Source: an uncultured Endomicrobiia bacterium (lineage in GTDB: Bacteria; Elusimicrobiota; Endomicrobiia; DTEH01). Taken from it: a stretch of 64,000 nucleotides of DNA. Positions 63,199 through 64,000 of this stretch are shown one piece after another. Location of the stretch: positions 27,329 through 91,328 of the forward strand of contig CALDDQ010000014.1 in NCBI GenBank assembly GCA_937936785.1, in the 5' to 3' direction. The notes beneath the pieces are model-generated. The model did no database searches. It was not told where the DNA came from and worked only from the letters and a program-made list of their open reading frames with translations. The translations under genes and the position numbers were made by a program. Position 1 is the first letter of the stretch. Every line of letters starts with the position of its first letter.

Positions 63199-63609
63199 AG
63201 TAAAATATATTATTGTAGGAGCGTATGCTGTAATTTATTATACAGAACCACGATATACAAAAGACATAGATATTTGGATTAAACCTGAGAAAGAAAATGC
63301 GATAAAGGTTTATAATGCTTTAAAAAAATTTGGTGCACCGTTAGAAAATGTTTCAGTAGAAGCTTTTGATAACAAAGAAATGATTTATCAGATAGGTGTA
63401 GCACCTGTTAGAGTTGATATAATTATGGGATTAAAAGGATTAACTTTTGATGAAGCTTGGAAAAAAAAGAAGAGAATTAAGTATGGTGATGTACAGTAAA
63501 TATATTAGATATAAAACATTTAGTAAAAGTAAAAAGTAAATTAAAAAGACAAAATGATATTATTGATTTAGAAAAATTAAGAAATATTTGTAATAAAACA
63601 AAAAAATGA
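63146..63609 (+). pseudogene. DUF6036-like nucleotidyltransferase interrupted by an in-frame stop
   Basis: Up to the TAA at 63497-63499 it encodes 117 residues. The nucleotidyltransferase active site is present: IIVGAYAVIYYTEPRYTKDIDIWI supplies GxxA and the D-x-D pair, and APVRVDIIMGL supplies the third Asp. After the stop the same frame stays open for 36 codons to a TGA at 63607 and reads ILDIKHLVKVKSKLKRQNDI, then IDLEKLRNI. This matches the normal C-terminus of the family (vLs..dLi..K....R.kDi.DlekL). So one codon appears to have mutated to TAA. A GCGAGGG site precedes the ATG. Confidence 0.7.
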
Positions 63610-64000
63610 AAACCAGAAGCAGAATGATTTTTTTGATAAGCATACTCACTTTTCTGACAATTTTGCCAGGATATATACTTGCACAGACAGGGCAGGCATT
63701 GGATAGTTGGGTATCAATGGCTAATGTATTACCGTCAGGAAGTGGAAATGGAGCTTGTATAGTTTATGCAGAAAAAGATGGTCAACCAAAAATTTATAAT
63801 ATTCGTGGTGGTGGGACTGGTTTTGGGATTTATGATATAAACACAAATGTTTGGGTTTCAACAACAGCATTACCTTTTTCTGCCGGAGCAGGTGCAAATA
63901 TGACCTGGGATGGCGGGAATTATATATATATACTTTTGGGGGGTGCTACATTTTATCAATACGATATTTCAGCATCAAATTTTAATCGTCTTGCCGACCC
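63606..64000 (+). CDS. exported beta-propeller/Kelch-like protein, 5' part (runs off the window)
   Basis: The frame is open from ATG 63606 to the window end (131 codons). Its ATG overlaps the preceding TGA by 3 bases (ATGA). A signal peptide covers residues 1-27 (MIFLISILTFLTILPGYILA then QTG). The mature part shows a Kelch-like pattern: LDSWVSMANVLPSG, KIYNIRGGGTGFGIYDINTNVW, and YIYILLGGATFYQYDI. Its base composition is distinctly richer in G+C (94 of 240 bases in 63661-63900) than the genes before it. That suggests recent acquisition or membership of a different gene family; length and full domain content are unknown. Confidence 0.75.
   Translation, partial: MKTRSRMIFLISILTFLTILPGYILAQTGQALDSWVSMANVLPSGSGNGACIVYAEKDGQPKIYNIRGGGTGFGIYDINTNVWVSTTALPFSAGAGANMTWDGGNYIYILLGGATFYQYDISASNFNRLAD

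Overview
This window comes from a very AT-rich bacterial chromosome, roughly a quarter G+C by eye. The organism is probably a diderm: it encodes a TonB-dependent receptor with a signal peptide and a C-terminal Phe. It is probably motile (flbD-motA-motB). No rRNA or other reliable phylogenetic marker is present. The gene content (DUF2723-TPR proteins, a Bat/VWA cluster, DUF2851, orphan CoFeSP genes) suggests an uncultured lineage such as an Elusimicrobiota-like or FCB-like group, but the sequence does not settle this. Nearly all genes are on the + strand, packed into long runs with 1-8 nt overlaps. I found one tRNA and no CRISPR array or intact insertion sequence.

Layout. 1-675 is the 3' end of a malic enzyme gene. 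830-4554 holds a TonB receptor, a DUF167 protein and, on the minus strand, an AI-2E family permease with a cyclic-nucleotide-binding protein. 4810-9766 carries smc, a WecG/TagA glycosyltransferase and a phosphoesterase. 9814-11565 is flbD-motA-motB, followed by tRNA-Gly(CCC) at 11585-11656.

11684-29950 is one tightly coupled cluster: DUF58, a BatA-like VWA protein, DUF4159, a second VWA/amidotransferase-like protein, two DUF2723-TPR proteins, a GT39-like and a GT28-like glycosyltransferase, DUF4175, a TPR metallopeptidase and a CpXC protein. It looks like a Bat-type membrane stress complex interleaved with a lipid-linked glycosylation module. It continues into DUF2851, a CCA-adding-type enzyme, a site-2 protease, trpS, scpA, scpB, a TIM-barrel protein, galT and a HEAT-repeat protein.

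40020-42258 is redox and cofactor biology (TlpA-like; trxA-panC-moaB on the minus strand). 42259-42984 is decayed DNA with a probable broken transposase. 42985-49831 holds an acyl-CoA dehydrogenase, ymdB, xseA, xseB, ispA, dxs and a TlyA-like methyltransferase without its S4 domain. 49939-53020 is yebC-ruvC-ruvA-ruvB. 53067-59583 is more accessory: a secreted nitroreductase, a ThyX-like protein with a four-cysteine cluster, LarC, a membrane protein, and a two-gene corrinoid Fe-S protein/activator pair (acsC, RACo). ilvE and a FecR-domain protein follow; the latter has a textbook TTGACA-N17-TATAAT promoter and a hairpin leader.

The right end (62631-64000) looks like a small accessory island. 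It has a decayed spacer, a two-gene nucleotidyltransferase module whose second gene has an in-frame stop, and the start of a secreted beta-propeller-like protein with clearly higher G+C.
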